A stretch of 64,000 bases of DNA from Sinohyriopsis cumingii (Eukaryota; Mollusca; Bivalvia; Unionida; Unionidae): positions 53,532,219-53,596,218 of the forward strand of contig CM068835.1 in the NCBI GenBank assembly GCA_028554795.2, given 5' to 3'. How positions within the stretch are numbered: the stretch's first letter is position 1; the number at the start of each line of letters is the position of its first letter. Made by a program: the position numbers and the translations under genes. Under the pieces are notes generated by a model, which saw only the letters and a program-made list of their open reading frames with translations, was not told where the DNA came from and searched no databases. Below, in pieces: positions 45,003 to 59,317 of this stretch.

Positions 45003-47427
45003 ATATGCTAATTCATGAACAGGATGTTTGAGCTTAGAGTCTACCTTGCTTAATCGCGTTTGCCGCGGTCATTATTTGCATGTGCATTTTCCGAAAAGAG
45101 GATACAGTATCGCTCTTGAAATGGACCTCCAAAGTTTCATTAGCAGCAAAGATTTCGTTGTTGCAATTTTATCGCTTAACTTTCATAGACGCAGTTAGTA
45201 GAAACGGTCCTGCAAGATGGATACAACTGATTATATCATATACTTCTGTATATTCATCTCTTACCTGGATACGTGAACATTAATAAGCTACATCTGAAGA
45301 TGTCACCATCGACTGAGGTAGTCAAAGCCAAGCAATCTGAAAGGCAGATCGTCGAATAGGAAAATGCAAGATTTAACAATACCTGTTGGAACTATTACAT
45401 AATTAGGATTATGATAACATTCACCAAGATGACCATGAAATAAGACGTTAATAAACGATGCTACCACAAATAAAATTGACTCCAACAAACTCGAATCCTA
45501 ATCATCTTGCAGCACAACAGCGAAAGATTCGTTTAAAAGCTATACGGAGTATGTTATTTATGTCGTTGATATGACGGATCAATGAGATGTTTATAAAACA
45601 GTGATAAACAGTTTGGGTAGAACGTTTGTGAAATACGTGAATGTATTCCATATAAGAGATGTATTCAAGCATTAAAACAGATTAAAAACAGATTAATTTA
45701 AAGAAGACAATTTTGTGATAGGAATAAAAATAAAACAAATATATTAAACACTAATGATAGGCGTATTTATTGGAGTTGTGCAAGTAATGATGGATAGCAA
45801 TATTCAAGTCAAGGCATTCTTAACAATTATTTTGTCGGCTCAACAAAAGAGATGAGAGACAATAAATATCATTAAAAACGTTTTCCGATCCGTTAAATAT
45901 GCTTCAGTTTTATGTTGACAAAACAACTGTAATGCAACAAAAGCAGAAATGCTTTTTTATTTTCGAAATGCCCCTGTAAAAATTATAATGTCAATATTAA
46001 TATTTCTTCGGGGAAAACATAAAATATAAAGTAAGCTTTCTTATCTACTGAAATTGAAGGACGAAGTTTACAATTTTCGCATTTGTTTTATTTTAGTTTT
46101 AAAATGTTAAAAAATGTGCTATTATCATAAAACATGCAGTATGTCGGTGACGTTAATCATTATATTACGTAATTTTAGTTTCATTAGTTATTTCTAACTG
46201 CAACATGCATTGTTTGGTTCATAAAGTATTATCCAGACCTTAGGTTTTAATAATTCAATTGTACCGTCCTTGTTAGGATTTTCATGTAATGATTGCACCT
46301 ATTTTTCTACACTATTTACTTTATTGATCTAAAATATTTTAACAGACATCTATATTATTTAAATATTTATCATAAATGATTTCACTATTTAGGGGAAAAT
46401 TAAGAGATTCTTGTTCAGCAGATTTACATTTAAATGCTAATAAAGCTGCAATATAAAGTGAAGTCAGAAAAGGAGTTTGATGATATAAATCCTATCATTC
46501 ATCACAAAATATAACATAAATACATGCTTGTAATTATCGTACAAAACTCACACTGCATTTGACTCTCTGTTTCAATGTAAATAGTTACACTATAAACTGA
46601 ATAGGCTTCGTATCTCAGATGTGTACACTTAACCGAAAGTATAAATAGAATAAAAGTGGAAATAAGACATTCATGTGACTCATTCGACAAATGAAACGAT
46701 TGGTAATATAATTAGTAATATTATAAAGTAAACTCCTTATCCCTATGATTGTAGTAAACTACCTATTAAGTAGACATTGTGTGACAAGACCCATGAATCG
46801 TTGTATCAGCATATAGAATATACATCATATAAATACTTCAAAGTAAGTACAGGGCCCAAGGTTAAAGTACCCGTGAACATAATGAAATATGAGTATCTAC
46901 TTGCAAACGATATACAACCAGATGCAACTATTACTCGATATTTTGTTTAGCCATGGTAAAAAAAATAAAAGAGCACTCGGCAACGCTGTACGCGCCCACG
47001 AAATCCACTAGATATAATCGTTCTAATACAATATCAAGCTATTTTCTAGAAGTATTCTTTAACGTACTATTTAGAAAGAAAAATTTACTGCAGAGTACAT
47101 TATACATCTGATGCATAATAAATATTTAAATTTAACGGAACATTTCTTTAGTTAAATATCTTTTCAGAATACATTTGTGGCAGAAAACCTATCTTCGAAG
47201 ATAATATTCAACAAAAGTATAACTGTTTACGGAATGTTTGTCATAGTCTCATCTAACAGGTTGCAAAGAGGGGGTTTAAAAACTTTAAGGTTTCTGTTCA
47301 CTGCGAGGCTTTGTTGATTGACGATACATATTATTTTTTTTTAATTTGGAGACTGCAGCACATCCCGGAATACTAGTTGACGAGATTGCTCCTGGCCAAT
47401 GGTTTAAGTTGTATGCATAGAAAAGAA

Positions 47428-47559
<132 letters not shown>

Positions 47560-47752
47560 ATTATTTGCGTGTCCACCTAGTCTTGCCAAAAATATCGGTT
47601 TTTTTTTTTCATTGCATGGAAGTGGGAGACAAAAGTATTTTGATGAATACTTATAACAGGAAATAATCACCTAGTATGTCTTCCTCATCACCATACTTGA
47701 TAAATAAGTTTCTACCAATCATTAGTAGAACTTGTTAGTCAAGCAGACTCAA

Positions 47753-47908
<156 letters not shown>

Positions 47909-48199
47909 GAATGCAGGAAATGAAATTAGATTTACTTCATTTCCTTGGCTCACTTGCCGAGTAGTTATCAGTTAGGTGAGTGGTTTCCATAAATACACTG
48001 GACTTGAAATATCTTGTAATCGTGTGGTTAACATTCAATAATATAAATACTATTTAAACACATAATATATTTTGAGTCGACGCTGTTTTGATTCTGCTAA
48101 AATTTGCATCTTAATATTTGAAACGTAATATTTAAGGTGCAGACAAATAACAGTGTTTGACGAACAGCAGCCCTAAACTAAAATACCACGAACACATTT

Positions 48200-48470
48200 T
48201 TCCACAATGAAACGAAAACTGTGAAGAAACTCATACTGAAGTGGTACGGTCATGTCTCAAGATCATCTGGACTGGCAAAACCAATCTTTCAAGGCACAGT
48301 GAGAGGGTGCAGAAGCAGAGGCAGACAGAAAAGAGACCACATTTAAAGTTTGGACAGGCATGGGGCTGGAGAACAGCGAAAGATGGACGGAACCGGTTGT
48401 AAAGTCTTCTGTGGTGCCCAAACGACCTCTTGAGTTCTGGGATTGATGAGGACGATGATGATGAACACAT
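48200..48470 (+). pseudogene. RTE-like LINE 3' fragment
   Basis: Encodes a decayed C-terminal end matching the LINE at 52190-55142. KWYGHVSRSSGLAKPIFQGT appears here at about 48237-48300, and the other copy has QWYGHVSRSSGLAKTILQGT near 54910. It ends in a GATGAGGACGATGATGATGA tail. It is a 5'-truncated copy, consistent with incomplete target-primed reverse transcription. Confidence 0.85.
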
Positions 48471-48912
48471 TTTAAACCAGAAGTGGAACATTTGGCACCT
48501 CGAAAATAACCCTATTTACTGCGTACATTTTATTATATATGGAACGTATGGCGCGTGTTTGTTCATAAGATAGGAGGGACGGGGAAACCAGAAGAATCCA
48601 TGGTTAACAAATATTTTATGTCAGTGTGCACCACCGCTACATTTGTTTAATTTGTGTGATTTGTCTGCTTGAGTGTTTTTCTGTTGACAGTTGGAGCTTG
48701 TGCCTTCACCATATCTAACCTACAACCAGTTTAACTCACTTTCATGTAAATATTTGACGCTTTAATTTCTCTTGAGCATGATTTTCTTTTAGAATTAGGA
48801 AGCTCTCATTACAAAGGACTAATATGACGTTCATGTTTCCACCTGTACCTCCCTTGAGTCCACTAGTATTCACGAGTGTAGTTATGGCTGTTCAATGATT
48901 AGCCCTATGAAA

Positions 48913-48957
<45 letters not shown>

Positions 48958-49582
48958 GCGCGCGCGCGCATTCACACAAATTGGATATGGATTTTAATAT
49001 TTATTCATATGTGGAAGTCATGGACGTCCATGGTTGGAATTTTTTATGACTTCTTCATTGCATATTAAGACGTATTGTTGAAAATATATCAATGCCATAC
49101 AAGAAAGAAAGAAAAAGCTAGAAACATTTATTAAATGCAGCTTTACCTATTTCAGTTTTTATGTATTTTCGTTTGAGTTCGAGTACAACAAATATATTTA
49201 GCCTTTCTTGCCACCGACCTGTAATGCATACAAAACTGCATAATATAATGTTGGATCAGAGTACACAAAAACAACTGATAATATGACTGCAAATATTGTT
49301 TCTATATATTATGCATATAAATCATTCACATTTCTTTGCATTTCCTTTTGTTAGATGGTACAAGTTTTAGGCAATGATTAATAAGTCATATGAACAACAA
49401 TATTATAAGAGGAATTCTCCTAAATTCACCATATCCAATGTCATTGTGTGCTGCTTGTGAACACCTAAAATATATTCATAAAACTGCAAATGAATTTCTC
49501 TTATAAAAATTACCTTTTATAGATCCTTGTACTTCAGTACTAAATGAAGCAATAAGAATTGTGAATAAAGTGAATAATTTGT
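48471..49582. other. intergenic with CT/CA/CG microsatellite
   Basis: No gene seen. A three-part array at about 48913-48970 runs (CT)n, (CA)n, (CG)n. The CG part stands out in AT-rich DNA. Confidence 0.55.
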
Positions 49583-49957
49583 TTGCGGTATATCATAAAT
49601 TTATATGGATACTTAGTCTATGTACTTAATGACTTCATTTCCGGTCATGCGCAAGCTTTTGCAGCTTATGTAAATGAAGAAACAAAAAAGAAAGTAGGAC
49701 TCAGATCTTGGATAACAAAATATGCGTGGTACCTAATTTTAGGCCATCTTGTATGTAAATCATTTTCTTTGAGATCATCGTATGCATTTTATACAGAAAA
49801 AGAAAATGGTGTTCTACGTCTGCAATTCTTAAACCATTATTGTCACATTATACGTCAGATATATCCAAATCATATTGCTGTACCGATAGATTACGACAGA
49901 AATATCGACGTTCAAGAACGACAAAGTGTGCATTTTAATGGAAGCCCTGTAAATTAA
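49583..49957 (+). CDS. unidentified ORF, 124 codons
   Basis: A long open stretch for this composition. It encodes DFISGHAQAFAAYVNEETKK, WITKYAWYLILGHLVCKSF and a C-terminal FNGSPVN before the stop. Codon use and residue mix look protein-like, but I recognise no family, no domain and no splice boundaries. It could be a single-exon gene, a retrocopy or a relic of a mobile element. The 5' ATG is uncertain, and the ORF may begin as an exon near DFISGH. Confidence 0.3.
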   Translation: MRYIINLYGYLVYVLNDFISGHAQAFAAYVNEETKKKVGLRSWITKYAWYLILGHLVCKSFSLRSSYAFYTEKENGVLRLQFLNHYCHIIRQIYPNHIAVPIDYDRNIDVQERQSVHFNGSPVN

Positions 49958-52189
49958 AACTTGCAAGGATTTAACGAGATTTCAAATATATAAATTAGCA
50001 TTGAATTATCAAGCTCATTATGCCTTTGCATCATGCAATTTCTACTCTTTGTAAAAATATCTGAATGCATATTATTTTACTCAATCCATACACTACCAAT
50101 TACACATGAACCTAGTAACAATTTGAAGTTTCTTGTCCACGTTTCACGACCTTTTTTATTATTTCATTTTAACATCGGATCCACGTGACTAAAGTTTAGA
50201 ATACACTTAATTGATTGTGAATAAAAGGGAACACATAATGGACACATTATTCATAGAGGGTGAAAGGGAAAGATACCGTTTGCAAACTTATGCTGTAAAT
50301 GTTATATTACTTCTGAATGTTCATAGCTCGAGACTTCTGATCCGTGGCAGAATATTTCATAATCTTATTTTCTTTGAATAATGAATTTTCCACATTAGCT
50401 TGGAACCTTCCAGTTTTACAATATCCAAATTAATAATTTTACTTTGAATACTACTTTGTTATTGGTTTCGTTGTCTCCTGCAAATAAATGCTTCGTCTAG
50501 TTTCTCCAAACGTCTGATCAACACCAGCTTGTTTGCATATGAATTTCTTAGAAATATTCCCGCACCTTTGTCTCATCATTACGATATCTTGTAGGATTAC
50601 TCACAATTCCAAATCATGCGTTTCGTGTTTTTAATGCAGCCTAACATATTTCAGCAAGTCGTTTTGCTTCCATGTATCTGCCAACGATGTTGATGTAGCG
50701 TTCATCTTTGGAGTTACTTCATTATACAACATATCACCTTCTTCATACATCAAGGTTTCTAAAGATTTTTAAATTATTTTAGGCACACCAAAAGGATAAG
50801 CTTATTTTTATAATGGTCTATGATATTTCTAACATTTGCAGTCCATCTGAACTTTGTTCATTCTACATACAGTATGCATTAACAATTTTAGGAAGCGTTT
50901 AAAATATGTTATCAATATATTATCCTTGGCAGAATACTGAACCAAAGCTTTAATTTTATAACATTTACAAATTGCACCCTTTATATCTGATTACGGCTTA
51001 CTTAGAGTAGCACTTTATTGAAATTACTTGATTGAATACGAGTGGGGATCATATACATTATAAAGACTTAAATGTTGTAAACTTGATAAATCTGCCAATT
51101 CAAGACCATAAATATTATTCCAATTAAAGATCTTTATTAATCACGTTTTTTACATTATTGCCACATAGATAATTAATTGTCATGAATAATATGCAAAATA
51201 AGTGAATATTACAAGGTATGCATACTCTGTTCATCATAAGTCATTAAATTTAGAACGTTCTCGCTGTTACCAACGCATCCTTCTACAAATGAGCTATGAT
51301 TCATCCTTAAAACTGGCGAAGTTGTCTTTTGTGGCTTAAATGGTATTGAGCAGTTTGTGAAGTGCTAGCCTCAGCTTGTACGATAGTGAAAATTGTGTTA
51401 TGTGTATGTTATGTATCCTTTTATAAATCTGCTCCTCAATCAGATAATAAGATATATACTTTTTTGTTAGTTATCAGCACAAAGTGTCAAGCCGCATTGT
51501 CGCTGTGAGCCCAGAGTTGAAATACGCGTGTACTGTTATAAAGACTCTGGAATTGATTCTTTGTTTGAATAAGCGTGGTAGTAGATATGTTTGATGCGAA
51601 TAAGAGTAATTTTTGTACTGAGCTTTTGGTAAGGTATTCTTAACTCAGATACTAACATTTATTCCAAGTTTTAACACCAAGTGGACACGCTAACCAATAC
51701 TAGTCACCGCGATTAGGCTGAAAACGATGCTTGGGTGGGCATTGTTTTGTTTCCTAGGTAATGCAAATCAATATCATGAATTGTGTACCAATAACTTAGT
51801 ATGGTATTAATTGTTGCAGTTTGAATAAGTTGAGATGACAGTGAATTATTTTTTGGACTTAAAGATAGACGAAACGGAAATTCCCTGCCGTCAAATAGTT
51901 CCTAACGTAATAGAAACTAAATTGGGCGTATAATATAAGAGTTGATGTCTCTATCTGTGTAGAGAGAAATAAGAAGCTAAGTCTTACGAGATACATTTTC
52001 TTTTTTGTAGAAAAGCAAATATGTGAGTGGAATGTGAACAAAGTTTAGATAATTTTTATTATCTTTAGTAGTTTGTAAAAACGTTCACCTATTTCATCTC
52101 TCTCACTTCTGTAAAACTCATTTTACCGCCTCAATCCTACCTTCACTACTTTCTTGCACAAGGTCGGAGGTGTTAAGCATATGACTGGT
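49958..52189. other. intergenic, possible minus-strand relic
   Basis: AT-rich, with no clear gene. On the minus strand at about 50650-50760 there is a short protein-like stretch (MYEEGDMLYNEVTPKMNATS) that soon decays. It may be an old pseudogene of unknown origin. Confidence 0.4.
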
Positions 52190-55142
52190 GCTCAGAGCAG
52201 CAAGATTCGTGTCAGGAACAACATCACCATTGGCACCTGGAATGTGAGAACACTGAGAGTAACATGAAAGCTTGAGGAGCTTACATATGAAATGAAAAGA
52301 TACCGCTGTAACATCCTAGGACTCTGTGAGATACGATGGGAGAACATTGGAGAAACAACTACCTTGGAAGGACACAAACTGTACTTCAGTGGCAGAGAAG
52401 ACAAACATAAGCAGGGAGATGGGCTCCTTGTACACAAGGACAGTGTGAGCACTGTCATGGGATGTCGGCTAGTATCCAGTCGGCTCATCACCATCCGCCT
52501 CAGGGCAACTCCATTCAATATCACCATAATACAGGCATAACAGCCAACATCAGACTATGATGACGCGGATGTGGAAGACTTATATGACCAGCTACAAGAA
52601 ATTGTGGATAAAACACCGAAAAAAGACATTCTGGTTGTCAAGGTGATTTGAATGCCAAGATAGGTGAGGACGCTTGCATGAACTGGAAAGGAACACGTGG
52701 GCGCTGCTGAAACGTACAGACAAATGTGAGCTGACTGAGGCTCCTGAAATTCGCTAGTTACAACGACCTTATGCTGGCAAACACCTTCGGCCAGCACAAA
52801 GTATCCAGAAGATGGACATGGCACAGCCCAAGCAGATATCATTACAGTCAGATCAACTACATCATGGTGAAGAGGCGCCTACAGTCAAGTATAAATATAA
52901 ACATCGCCAAAACTAGAAGCTTTTCCGGAGCGGATATAGGAAGTGACCATGACCTGGTGATGATGACCTTCAGGCTACATCTAAAGAAGGTCAAGAAAGA
53001 AAGCCACACAAGAATAAAATTTGATCTCGAGAAATTGAAGGATCCCGAAGTATCAAAAGCCTTCCAGGCAATGATTGGTGGGAAATATGCACCGCTCACT
53101 ATCCTCGATGCTGACAATACCGACATGGACACGTTGATCACCACCGTCAATACAGCAACGACCGAAACAGCCAGCGATATCCTCGGTAGACATTGCCCAG
53201 ACAAAAAAACCCTGGGTCATAGCTGAGGTTCTGAACCTGTGTGACAAGAGGAGGGAACTGAAGAAGAAAAAGAGCGATAAAACAGGGGCAGAGCAAATCA
53301 GTCAACCGAAAAGTCAGGAAAAGCTTGAAAAAAGCAAAAGAGAACTGGATATAAGAAATGTCCAAAGACATTGAGGGAAACTTGAAAAGGAACAACAGCA
53401 GGTAAGCATACCAACTGGTCTATGTTCTAACAAGCACAAAAGAACGGCGAGTTACCTCCTTACAGAACAAAGCCGGAAACTGCCTCACAGAAGAAAAGGA
53501 TATTCTGAAAAGATGGACAAACTACTTCGCAGAACTTTAAAACCACCGAGCCACAATAGATCCAGAGGTACTGAACGTCCCTCCAGCAACTAACAACGAC
53601 AAACACACTATCATACACGAAGAAGTAGAAGCCGCAGTGAGATGACTGAAAAAGTGTAAAAAGTCAGCAGGAGTGGACAACATTCCACATTCCAGCAGAA
53701 CTAATCCAAGCTGGGGAAGAACCAATGATTAACGCCCTCACAAACATCTACAACAAGTTCTGGCAAACAGGAGTATGGCCATTGCCATGGACCCAATCAC
53801 TGATCATCACCCTCCCCAAGAAATGCAACTTTCAACAGTGTCAACACCACCACACCATCAGTCTTATAAGCCAACCAAGCAAAGTCATTTTAAAGATACT
53901 GCTGAACAGACTAAAACCACAGGCTGAAAAGATCATTGCCGAGGAGCAGACGGAGTTCAGATCAGGGCGCAGGACAACAGAGGAGATCTTCAACATCAGG
54001 ATATTGTGTGAAATACCTCCAACACCATCAAGATCGGTACCACGTCTTCGTGGATTTCAAGAAGGCATTTGACAGGGTAGGGCATGCAGCCTTGTGGGCG
54101 ACCATGAGACTGTACAACATCAATGCCAACCTCATCACAGTAATAGAGCATCTCTATGACAAGGCCACCAGTGCAGTATACTTCAACGGCAGCATAGGGG
54201 ACTAGTTCAGAACGACAGTCGGAGTCAGACAAGGCTGTCTGCTCTCTCTCTCCCATACTATTCAACACCTTTCTGGAGAGAATCATGGCAGACGTTCTTG
54301 ATAAGTATACAGGGACAGTCAGCATCGGAGGCAGAACAATCACCAACTTGCGTTTTGCTGATGTCATTGATGGACTAGCAGGAAATGAGCAAGAATTAGC
54401 TAGCTTAGTAGAGAGCCTTGCCAAAACCTCTGCGGCCTCTGGCATGGACATTAGTGCAGAGAAGACCAAGATGATGACCAACAACATCACAGGCATCAGC
54501 ACTGACACCAGGGTCCAAGGTATAAAGCTAGAAACAGTCCACATCTTAAAGTATTTGGGGGCAATTGTAACAGATGAAGGTTCGAAGCCTGAAATACTCT
54601 CCAGGACTGCACAGACAACAGCAGCGCTGACAAAACTGAAGCCCATCTGTAAGGACAAGAACATCGCACTCATCTCAAAAATCAGACTGACGCACTCACT
54701 GGTGATCTCCATATTTCTCTATGCCTGCGAATCATAGACCATAACATCGGACTTTGAGAAAAGGATACAGTTTACAGAAATGAGATGTTTCCGAACGATC
54801 CTCAGCGTCACATACAAAGACCATATCACCAATAAAGAAATACTGCAAAGGATAAGACAAGCCATTGGGCCTCACGATGACCTCCTGATGATAATGAAAA
54901 AAACGGAACTGCAGTGGTATGGGCATGTCTCACGATCATCAGGACTTGCCAAGACAATCCTACAAGGCACTTTACAAGGAAGAAGAAAGAGGTGGGAAGA
55001 TAACATTCGAGAGTGGACAGGCTTGACACTGAGCGACTCACTGAGAAAGACGGAAAATCGAAAGGAATGGAGGAAGCTGGTTGTTAGATATTGTACTTTG
55101 CCCCAACGGTCTTCCAGACTACGGGACTGATGACGATGCTAA
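52190..55142 (+). pseudogene. RTE-like LINE ORF2, nearly full length but broken
   Basis: A non-LTR retrotransposon. The endonuclease begins NITIGTWNVRTL (near 52220) with the CEIRW block near 52324 and a GSDHDL block near 52940. The reverse transcriptase covers about 53720-54740: motif A DFKKAFDRVGHAA (near 54055), motif B GVRQGCLLS (near 54225) and motif C RFADVID (near 54352), where the second Asp of FADD has become Val. The C-terminal region has KYLGAIVTDEG, YACES, QWYGHVSRSSG and RWEDNIREWTGLTL, and ends PQRSSRLRD. Stops and frame changes split the frame into at least six pieces, so it is dead. The tail contains GATGACGATGCTAATGATGA. Confidence 0.9.
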
Positions 55143-58100
55143 TGATGAAGATTTGGTTGTAGCTTAAATCAAAACTCTTATATCTTTAAGACCGACAAGA
55201 ACGAAATAAAGTTTGCAAATTAATAAAACTTTGTGATCAATATAAATTTAAAACTATAGATGTACAAATATTATCTTTTAATCGCAACCAAACTTACCAT
55301 GATCAATTTATTCAGCTCATATCAATATCAAGAGATCAACAGTGACGTAGACTACAAAGGTTGCATCATATTGGTTGAATAAGATATTTAAAATAAAAAG
55401 AAATGTCACAGAGCAAAGTTTTCAAGACTTTAAAAGATAAGTTACCCATTTTAGCGGCGAAACAACAATCACAACATCCACAAAAATACTTGTTATTCAA
55501 TTACTAGACATCGGCTTTACTATTTTTAAAAGATTTCTTCAGCATCTAGCTAGTACTCTCGGCAATATTGAATGGCTCTTGCCAATTTGTGCTACATTTT
55601 GTTTCAAACATCACCTATTGCTGTTATCTCTCTCTCTCTCTCTCTCTCTGACTTTACAGACTTTCCTTTTATATGTAACCTAAGACAAACAAGTCAAACG
55701 TTCACTGTGGCATATATTGTTACGAGTCTATGCTCTTAAAATAAGTAACAGAAAACAGTGAAGTCAAAGAGCTATGTAAACTATAACAACTAATTTATTT
55801 CCCATGAATACAAAGTGAAAATGAGAAAAAAGTACTTACGTTATTGCGAAATAAATCCAAATTGTAATCCAAGTATTAAAGACACAAGTCCTAGTAATAA
55901 AAAAAGTCCTGAATGAAACTCAGTTCAAAATCCCGAAGAGATCCGAAATTGAAGGCGATAACGACTGTAATGACCTAAAAGGTGCAGATGTGTCAGCAGT
56001 CTCTTGTTGAATCCAGGTTTGAATTCAGTATAAATTCCAACGTTTGCCTGCCACTGGTTATCCATGTAGCTGACATAAAGCCCTCCATATAAAATCTTTG
56101 TGTTGCTTTTTTTCTCAATCGCCTGTGTAATGAACTGGTAAACTGCTAACTGGTAACCATTGTTTCAATTCATCTTATTTTGTTCTCGGTTTGTTTACCG
56201 TTTAATTTGTTTCCACGACTGAATGATACCATGTAACAAACTAAAGTTTCAAGTACGTACTAAGTGTGTCAAATACTATTTATTCTCTTTTTCATTGGTC
56301 TCCTTTGGCACATCCGTTCAAAAAATATACAAACATCCAGAAAATAATGTATGCTTGATAAAATGTAATTTGGTCATATCGACAAACCCACAAGACCTCC
56401 ATCTAAAATGGATACTCTTATTTTCAAAAATTTGCAACGTTTCTTAAATCCTATCAGGCTTATGAATGATTTCAGATTTATATCAAATGTTGCCATTCCT
56501 ATGATTTACGTTGCTATAGCTACTTTATATAATGTATTATCACACTCTAGTTTTTAAGTCAACATTGTTTTACATATATTTTTTACGGTTTATCCAATCC
56601 GTTGAAGATTTTCACGTAAAAGTATTAGATCTTCAAATTTTTTTCTAAACTGAGCCATTTACAAATATGTGTAATAACCAGCATACAGCATCAAACACTT
56701 TATTTATTCCACCTGTTTTAATCATCCCGCTAGCAGGGTTAATGTTGCTTCTTTTATGAAATGTAATCTGTAAAGATGTATCTTTTTTACAACATTGAAG
56801 AATGTCTTGTTTTATCTTGTGAAATCAAGAGATAATTATCTTTATTGCCTTGTACATTATTAAGTTACAAGTCTAGCATTTCTATGCACACTTTGATCTC
56901 ATCCAAAATTGTAAACATATTCTAGTTATCTCTTAATTATCTCTTAACTACAACAATTTTACTTTCATGTAAATAAAATTGTATAGCAATTCTCAAAAAG
57001 GTTTAACTCTTTTTATCCCAATGTAGCTTTGTGACGTTTTTATGAGGTGTTTCAAAAGTTAGAATTAGTTACATTGTGCTCCATTCAATGTTCTTCAACT
57101 GTCCTGGGATAGATAGATATATACATCTATACACTGGAACTTTTAAATGTGATAATTTCCAGTTGTGACGAGAAAAGATCGTAATAATTTAAATTTTACA
57201 ATACAATATCATCTGTTTAGATGCAGTCTTCTTGATGAAAATGACTGAAGTAATACATAACTTTTTATGTCGCTGCTTTGTTTGGCATTTTGTCTTCGTT
57301 TTGTCTTTTTTGCTGGCTGACGTAATGCTGGTCACTGCTTAAACAATAAAAAAATGTTCCAAGAGAGAAGAATATATCTTTAGAACATGATACGTACAAA
57401 AATCATGTGATTTCTAACTGTCTATTATACGACCGACACCCGGCTGAAGAACACATTTTTGAATAAGATGTAATAGAACTGTCTTGTTGCTACCGTTAGT
57501 TCATTTGTATATAATGAACACTTTACTGTTTTTATCGCATTTTCTAGATTATATAATTTTACAGCATGGCATAAACTGAATTATATTGAATAAAACGTGG
57601 TTATTGCTTTTGTATGGCATTTTGATAAAACAGATATTTCCGTTCATATTTGACGACGGATGTTCAAGTGACCTCACGTTCACGCCATTTGATTATCATA
57701 ATTTAGTGTGTCTGTTCCCGTCGTCCCATTGCGGATACAGTGATCAAATATATACCGCTTTTAAGATTACATACTATTATGACGGAATGGAATGTTTTGA
57801 AATTTATTTTTAAAAAGATTGAATGACTAAACTGTACTTCGGTAAATAATAACTAAAACTGCAGAAAAGAAAACCAATTGAATACGATGAAATAACTTCC
57901 TCATATGTAATTAATGCAATCACTCGTGAGGAAACATTCTTGGCTTACGCCTGGGGCATGACAAAGACGAATGACGTCTCACTTGTGCCTTTCGTAGAAC
58001 ACACAAATCAGACCAGAACACAATAACCTTCAGTTCGAGGAATCAGCCCCACAACGAAAACCTGCACGGCTGTCTTTTGAATAACCTTAGCTAGTCATTA

Positions 58101-58479
58101 AGTCAAGCAATTGATCCCAACATATGTGTCCGCAACACATAAGTCTGCAGTTTAGACATTTAAATGTATTTCTTGTGTTCTTGAATTACTGTCCTTTGCA
58201 ATATCCTTTATGCACAGAAAATTTTCTATAAAATCTAATGTTTGACAAATTGTACATCCAGGTGAAATAACACAACCCCACCTCCTGTGGTCATTTGAAA
58301 ATACATGGCAACATAATGTTGTTCCATTTGATACATCCACTAATTAGATGAATAACGCATAATGCATGCAACCTCTAGCTGCGAATCAACCCAGAATAAA
58401 AAACATTGTACCAATTGTTATCCATGACTTTTGAGGCTATGATGGCCTCCTAATTATGGAAGCCATTGGAACAGCCTTG
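55143..58479. other. intergenic, no gene seen
   Basis: AT-rich DNA with (TC)n at 55626-55649. The open stretch at 57586-57813 encodes a Phe/Tyr/Leu-rich peptide of no recognisable family and is not called. Confidence 0.5.
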
Positions 58480-58690
58480 GCGGAGAATATGTGCGCCATT
58501 CCAAACAACATTCTCCCTGGGTCGACTGCAGTTTGTGGAGACCCTGCAGTTTAGGAACAGCAGCCTGGAAAAGCTTGATACCAACATCCCAAAGGAGGCT
58601 TTCACATCACAGACTGCTACATGGATCGTGATGTTAACCTTCTCACCAGAAAGGGCGTCTATCCGTACATAAACATTAGCAGATCTTAGT
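58480..58690 (+). pseudogene. relic fragment of a Polinton-type DNA polymerase B
   Basis: A short stretch on the plus strand, containing LQFVETLQFRNSSLEKLDTN, resembles the conserved F-x-D-S-x-x-F-L-x-x-S-L-x-x-L region of metazoan Polinton-type polymerases. This region lies between the exonuclease and palm domains. It is GC-richer than its surroundings. It is a small, broken fossil; no other part of the element or its terminal repeats was found nearby, and it differs from the polymerase at 32892-35861. Confidence 0.5.
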
Positions 58691-58786
58691 GATTTAAAGA
58701 AGACCAATTCCCACACATACAGACATTCAAAACAGTAAGCTAAACCGAGCTGCGCCTTCAACGCTTTCAACGCAAGAACATGAGTG

Positions 58787-58787
<1 letters not shown>

Positions 58788-58845
<58 letters not shown>
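58788..58845. repeat. (GT)n microsatellite
   Basis: About 29 GT units with no interruption. Confidence 0.97.
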
Positions 58846-58848
<3 letters not shown>

Positions 58849-59317
58849 TTTTTTGTGGCTGATTGCAGACTTTCTACGCACGGATGCGTTCTTGCCGGGT
58901 GACGTGTTGGGTGCGTTTCCGGACATATCGCAGAAAAACTATGGCTTTGACATATCGCTGAAAAACTATGGCTTTTGACCCAGCCAACTTCTACAGCTGT
59001 CCTTGGATGAGCTAAATAGGACGCCCTCCTAAAACGACTGGAGTTAAGCTGAAACTGCTGGCAAACATCAGCATGCACTTCCTTATTGAGAATTGCATCC
59101 AAGTCGGCTTTTACTAAAAGAATATATTTTAAATGCATTATTTATTTTTATTATCATTTTAAACTCAATATGTGCACATTATATTGTCATCTGACATTAC
59201 CAGTGTTTCCTTTACCATCTCATTACACGGGTCTTTAACTGACAGCACCTCTTCAACATTAATATCCTTTAAAGTATGGAATCTTAAAGAAACTTGATAT
59301 TTTCACACTCGTTTAAC

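Noticed and set aside
58450-58926. 158-codon minus-strand frame crossing a GT microsatellite
   Set aside because: The frame depends on the repeat (a long Thr-His run). The recognisable similarity in this area is on the plus strand.
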